A DNA stretch of 9,628 nt. It comes from Verrucomicrobiales bacterium. GTDB taxonomy: Bacteria > Verrucomicrobiota > Verrucomicrobiia > Limisphaerales > UBA9464. The translations under genes were made by a program, and so were the position numbers. The notes under the pieces are model-generated. The model was not told the origin of the DNA. It did no database searches and was given only the letters and a program-made list of their open reading frames with translations. The first letter of the stretch is position 1. Every line of letters starts with the position of its first letter. The stretch covers positions 1-9,628 of the forward strand of contig DLVS01000744.1 of assembly GCA_003445095.1 (NCBI GenBank), in the 5' to 3' direction. This document shows, one piece after another, positions 6,523 to 9,628 of the stretch.

Positions 6523-7263
6523 TTAGGTGGTTGCGAACGCAGCGAGGAGATGACTCAGCTCAGCGCGGGCTTCGGCCGGGTTGGCGACGGTTTGGGCGAC
6601 TTCTTCGAGCAGCAGTTCGGCAAAGCGATGACGGAGTCGGTGTAAACGGACCCGCAGATGTCCTTCGCTGCTCTTGAGGCGCTCAGCCAGGGTAACCAAC
6701 CCGCCATGCTCCGGTAACTCCGTGAGTAATGGCCCAAGAGTTTCGAAGATTTCACCTTGCCCGATCCGTTGATATTCGCGCTGCAACAATTTCAGCACCT
6801 GTCGGACGAGGTTGGTGGCAAAGTCCCGGTCGTAGTCGAGCGTCGAATCGACACCGGAGGTCACTTCAAGATCGAGCAGGAACGTCGCTTCCGGCTGGTC
6901 ATAGGAAATGGTCGGTTCGCCACCACCCCGTTTCAGGGCCGACATTCCTGCACGCCATCGGCTGAGTTCGTGGTCAGCACACGCGAGCACAAGCGTGCGA
7001 AAACGGCCGCGATCAGCGCTCACGCCGTTCAGTGCATCCGGTTTTGAGAGTCGGACAAAGACATCCTGAGTACGGTCCTGGGCATCTTCAGGCGTCAGTC
7101 CACGGCGACGAAAATGAGCATAAACGGGATACCAATAACCTTGGCAAAACGCGTTGAGCGCTTCGGGGTCTTGATTTTGGGCGTTTAGGACCCGGGTCCA
7201 ACGCGTTGGTGGGAACCGGGCATCACCGCCTGGTGCGTCCGAATTGCCGTCAGCCGGAGTCAT
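6523..7263 (-). CDS. ECF-type RNA polymerase sigma factor
   Basis: This 246-residue protein belongs to the ECF-like sigma factors typical of Verrucomicrobiota and Planctomycetota. It starts with the conserved FPPTRWTRVL (residues 17-26), followed by sigma region 2: EALNAFCQGYWYPVYAHF, RRRGLTPEDAQDRTQDVFVR (52-71) and DRGRFRTLVLA (84-94). Region 4 with its helix-turn-helix lies at about 188-214 (GLVTLAERL, then SSEGHLRVRLHRLRHRF). It would direct RNA polymerase to a specific promoter set, so far unknown. No anti-sigma gene is adjacent. Its same-strand neighbour is a Ser/Thr kinase, and control by phosphorylation is an established idea for kinase-linked ECF groups. The ATG at 7263 fits, since the FPPTRW motif follows after 16 residues. 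A decayed copy of its own N-terminal half lies directly upstream. Confidence 0.9.
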   Translation of the reverse strand: MTPADGNSDAPGGDARFPPTRWTRVLNAQNQDPEALNAFCQGYWYPVYAHFRRRGLTPEDAQDRTQDVFVRLSKPDALNGVSADRGRFRTLVLACADHELSRWRAGMSALKRGGGEPTISYDQPEATFLLDLEVTSGVDSTLDYDRDFATNLVRQVLKLLQREYQRIGQGEIFETLGPLLTELPEHGGLVTLAERLKSSEGHLRVRLHRLRHRFAELLLEEVAQTVANPAEARAELSHLLAAFATT

Positions 7264-7279
7264 ATCTGAGACCTGACGA

Positions 7280-7310
7280 AGTTTACTCGATCGAGCCGCG
7301 GCCGAGTCAA
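7280..7310 (-). promoter_or_regulatory. Possible sigma-gene promoter with palindrome in the spacer
   Basis: On the minus strand TTGACT (7305-7310) is followed after 19 nt by TAAACT (7280-7285), a fair -35 and a weak -10 with a long spacer. A perfect palindrome, CTCGATCGAG at 7286-7295, abuts the -10 and could be an operator. Transcription would start only a few bases before the ATG at 7263. Confidence 0.2.
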
Positions 7311-7346
7311 TGGCGGGCGAGATGAATCTCTTGGGCTCTCTGAGGA

Positions 7347-7550
7347 CAACTGACCCCGATCACCGTTCGGAACTGACCTTGAAAACCTCGAAAACGACGT
7401 GGGAGCTATGTCTCTGTCCAACGGACCCAATGGACCATGCCGAGGAGTGACAACTGGGAACCAATAACCTCGGCAAAATTGGTTAATCGATTCGAGACTC
7501 TGCGCGTCGGCCGCGAGGATGATCAATCAGCGGTTGAGTTGAATAAGGGC
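7347..7550 (-). pseudogene. Decayed N-terminal fragment of a second ECF sigma gene
   Basis: Read on the minus strand, this stretch aligns with the first 90 or so residues of the intact sigma factor next to it. AADAQSLESINQFCRGYWFPV matches NAQNQDPEALNAFCQGYWYPV. Further on, RHGPLGPLDRDIAPTSFSRFSR matches RRGLTPEDAQDRTQDVFVRLSK, and GDRGQL matches ADRGRF, all in one frame with about two codons lost after WFPV and a few more before DRG. Upstream, the codons for ALIQLNR-stop (7550-7527) line up with ARFPPTRW; the conserved Trp has become TGA at 7529-7527. A frame opening at TTG 7526 continues to a stop at 7260, but beyond DRGQL the similarity ends and region 4 is absent. It cannot make a working sigma factor. 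Most likely it remains from a tandem duplication, or from an adjacent paralogue that was lost. Confidence 0.7.
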
Positions 7551-7812
7551 GCTGTAGCGAGGCCGGAGTTTTCGAGGCCGCGGTTCATACGGATGGGCGG
7601 GCTTGGCCCTCCCCTTCCGGCCAAATCAACCCGCGGCTGTTCGAAATTGGCTTGGGTCCGTTTCAGCGGCATAGCAGAAACGCCCTCGCTCCTTCTTTGC
7701 TCGTCGCTCAAAATCTAGCCTTATCACCTGATCGGGTTCTGTGGTTTCCTTCTCTCGTGCCCCCGGCGCTACTTCACCACCCGACACCCACGATTCCACT
7801 GATTCCTTCAAG
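7551..7812. other. Upstream region of the sugar-porter gene
   Basis: I find no gene here. TTGCTC (7697-7702) and TTATCA (7721-7726), 18 nt apart, are a weak candidate promoter for the sugar porter. A 6-bp stem, TTGGCC/GGCCAA, lies at 7603-7624 without a T tract. The plus-strand frame is open back to a GTG at 7741, but that part is proline- and serine-rich and unlike any transporter N-terminus. Confidence 0.35.
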
Positions 7813-9138
7813 ATGAGAATCCGCATCTTCTTTTGGTCGCTCACGTCCGCGTTGGCGGGATTTTTGTTCGGCTTCGATACGGTCGTCATCTCGGGCGCGG
7901 AACAAAAGATTCAATCGATTTGGGGGCTGAGCCCGGGCATGCATGGCATCGCGATGGCCTCCGCCCTGTACGGCACGGTGCTGGGTTCATTGCTCGGCGG
8001 CTGGCCTACTGATCGGTATGGACGGCGGGCAACGCTCCTCTGGATTGGGGTGCTTTATTTCGTTTCCGCCGTGTGGTCAGGCCTCGCGACCGACGTTTAC
8101 TCCTTCATCATCGCCCGTGCGATTGGCGGGTTAGGTGTCGGTATCTCCACCGTAGCTGCGCCGCTCTATATCGCGGAAATTGCCCCGGCCGAATACCGCG
8201 GACGCCTGGCGGGCATGTTCCAATTCAACATCGTTTTCGGGATCCTCGTGGCGTTTCTCTCCAACGCTTTGTTGGCCGGAGTAGGCCCTAACGACTGGCG
8301 CTGGATGTTGGGGGTCGAAGCCTTCCCCGCTTTGCTCTACACGGTTCTGTGTTTTGGAATACCCGAAAGTCCGCGCTGGCTGATCGGACGCCGAGGAGAT
8401 CGAGACGCGGGGATCAAGATTCTTCAGGTCATTCGCCCTGAGTCGTCGTCATCTGAACTGGCGGCTAAGGCGGATGAAATCGCCGCCGCGTCTTCCGTGG
8501 GCACGTCTTCCGCTCACTTTTGGACACGCCAGTTACAGGTGCCGATCCTGCTCGCGTTCCTCATCGCGTTCTTCAATCAGCTCTCCGGAATTAACGCGAT
8601 CCTCTACTTCGCCCCGCGCATTTTTGAACTGACGGGATTAGGAGCGAAAGCCGCGCTGCTTCAATCCGTCGGCATTGGCGTGACGAACCTCATTTTCACT
8701 TTTGTCGGGCTGTGGCTCATTGACCGGCTGGGCCGACGCACGCTGCTCTATATCGGGTCGTTCGGTTATATCCTCTCACTTGGACTCACGGCCTGGGCAT
8801 TCTTCACGGAGCATTTTGCGATTGTGCCAGCATGCATCTTCGCTTTTATCGCCGCTCATGCGATCGGGCAGGGGGCCGTCATTTGGGTGTTCATCTCGGA
8901 GATATTTCCCAACCGACATCGCGCCGAGGGACAGGCCCTCGGCAGCTTCACGCACTGGATTTTTGCGGCGCTCCTGACCACCTTTTTTCCGAAAATGGTT
9001 TCCGCGTTTCCGCCCGGGTACGTCTTTGCGTTCTTCGCGTTCATGATGGTTCTGCAGCTCCTTTGGGTGAAGACGATGGTTCCCGAAACGAAAGGCGTGC
9101 CCTTGGAACAAATCCAAAAGAAGCTCGGTCTCCAATGA
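7813..9138 (+). CDS. MFS sugar porter
   Basis: This 441-residue inner-membrane transporter of the sugar-porter family probably takes up a hexose by proton symport. All the family signatures are present: GFLFGFDTVVISGA in helix 1 (residues 16-29), DRYGRR in loop 2-3 (67-72), RAIGGLGVG (102-110), PESPRWL after helix 6 (184-190), FNQLSGINAILYFAPRIF (254-271), DRLGRR (304-309) and PETKG after helix 12 (424-428). Twelve hydrophobic segments can be traced and the length is normal. The usual QQ pair before SGIN is NQ here, a variant seen in other bacterial porters. I chose the ATG at 7813 because helix 1 follows directly; an upstream GTG at 7741 would add an unlikely 24-residue extension. The stop overlaps the start of a fructokinase gene (ATGA), so the two are translationally coupled, and fructose or a fructose-yielding sugar is the likely substrate. 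Confidence 0.92.
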   Translation: MRIRIFFWSLTSALAGFLFGFDTVVISGAEQKIQSIWGLSPGMHGIAMASALYGTVLGSLLGGWPTDRYGRRATLLWIGVLYFVSAVWSGLATDVYSFIIARAIGGLGVGISTVAAPLYIAEIAPAEYRGRLAGMFQFNIVFGILVAFLSNALLAGVGPNDWRWMLGVEAFPALLYTVLCFGIPESPRWLIGRRGDRDAGIKILQVIRPESSSSELAAKADEIAAASSVGTSSAHFWTRQLQVPILLAFLIAFFNQLSGINAILYFAPRIFELTGLGAKAALLQSVGIGVTNLIFTFVGLWLIDRLGRRTLLYIGSFGYILSLGLTAWAFFTEHFAIVPACIFAFIAAHAIGQGAVIWVFISEIFPNRHRAEGQALGSFTHWIFAALLTTFFPKMVSAFPPGYVFAFFAFMMVLQLLWVKTMVPETKGVPLEQIQKKLGLQ

Positions 9139-9628
9139 GTGCGACTGGCCCGAAGATCGTAGCGGTGGGGGAAATCCTCTGGGACCTACTGCCGGATGGC
9201 CGCCAAATGGGCGGTGCCCCGACGAATTTCGCCTGCCACGCCCACGCCCTCGGCGCGAGTTCCTACCTCATCAGTCGAGTCGGCAACGATCCGCTCGGAC
9301 GGGAACTTCTGGCTCGGTTGAGCGAAATGCAACTTGCGACCGAAGGCGTCTCGGTCGATCCGGTGAAACCGACCGGCACGGTCCCGGTCGAATTAGCGCC
9401 CGGCGGCCAACCGACATTCCTCATTCGCGAGGATGTCGCGTGGGATTACTTGGAGGCCAATTCGGCGTCGATTCAGGTCGCCGCGGCCGCCGACGCCATT
9501 TGTTTCGGCAGTCTGGCGCAACGCCATGAAGTGTCGCGCGCGGCAATTCACGCGGTCGTGTCCGCGGCGCGACCTGAGGCGCTCCGAGTTTTTGATGTGA
9601 ACCTTCGACAGAACTTCTACTCACGAGC
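9135..9628 (+). CDS. PfkB-family carbohydrate kinase, probable fructokinase; C-terminus cut off by the window
   Basis: The ATG at 9135 shares four bases with the porter stop, and the frame stays open to the right edge (164 codons of an expected 290-320). Visible family marks are VAVGEILWDLLP (residues 9-20), the substrate-binding MGGAPTNFACHAHALGA (25-41), SRVGNDPLGREL (47-58), a TGTVPVEL strand (80-87) and FDVNLRQNFYS (153-163). These match fructokinases of the ribokinase/PfkB fold, which phosphorylate fructose with ATP. The DTAGD-like catalytic loop and the ATP site near the C-terminus lie outside the window, so activity cannot be judged. Together with the porter it forms an import-and-phosphorylate pair in the cytoplasm. 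Another ketose or a related sugar is possible as substrate. Confidence 0.9.
   Translation, partial: MSATGPKIVAVGEILWDLLPDGRQMGGAPTNFACHAHALGASSYLISRVGNDPLGRELLARLSEMQLATEGVSVDPVKPTGTVPVELAPGGQPTFLIREDVAWDYLEANSASIQVAAAADAICFGSLAQRHEVSRAAIHAVVSAARPEALRVFDVNLRQNFYSR

Noticed and set aside
7741..7812. Upstream GTG start for the sugar porter
   Set aside because: The added 24 residues are Pro/Ser/Asp-rich and unlike sugar-porter N-termini, whereas the ATG at 7813 leads straight into helix 1.

Overview
The window looks like accessory chromosome from a Verrucomicrobiota bacterium, most likely of the Pedosphaera/Limisphaerales type. The grounds are family-level and come from reading only. There is an ECF sigma factor of the 'FPxTRW ... 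GYWYPVYAHFRRRG' type next to a zinc-ribbon Ser/Thr kinase. There are two secreted proteins, one opening with a 'WVGGSGEWN..ANWS' beta-strand motif and one ending in a 'LQ.S..L..W..V ... FYRI' tail. GC is moderately high, recognisable Shine-Dalgarno sequences are mostly absent, and the intergenic repeats are decayed and palindromic.

Layout. (1) Bases 1-1948, minus strand: two genes for exported proteins only 10 nt apart, the second running off the left edge. (2) Bases 1949-2561: a gene-free stretch built from hairpins, a 39-nt imperfect inverted repeat and a decayed direct repeat. (3) Bases 2562-3225, plus strand: a vapB antitoxin gene and a vapC toxin gene whose PIN domain is split by a frameshift near two T runs. 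(4) Bases 3277-7263, minus strand: an ECF sigma factor, then a 147-bp nested palindromic element, a membrane Ser/Thr kinase, and an exported protein that joins a six-repeat PD40 propeller to a TlpA-like thioredoxin domain. Just upstream of the sigma gene (7347-7550) lies a decayed second copy of its N-terminal half, with the conserved Trp of FPxTRW turned into a stop. (5) Bases 7813-9628, plus strand: an MFS sugar porter overlapping by 4 nt with a PfkB-family fructokinase, which runs off the right edge.

How the genes may work together. The sigma-kinase-thioredoxin run looks like one signalling unit. The kinase has a cytoplasmic zinc ribbon and kinase domain, one membrane helix and about 140 residues probably outside the cytoplasm. 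The PD40/TlpA protein would also be outside, and the ECF factor would be the transcriptional output. No anti-sigma factor is visible. The sugar porter and kinase form an import-and-phosphorylate pair, probably for fructose or a related hexose. I see no CRISPR array, tRNA, rRNA or intact insertion sequence.
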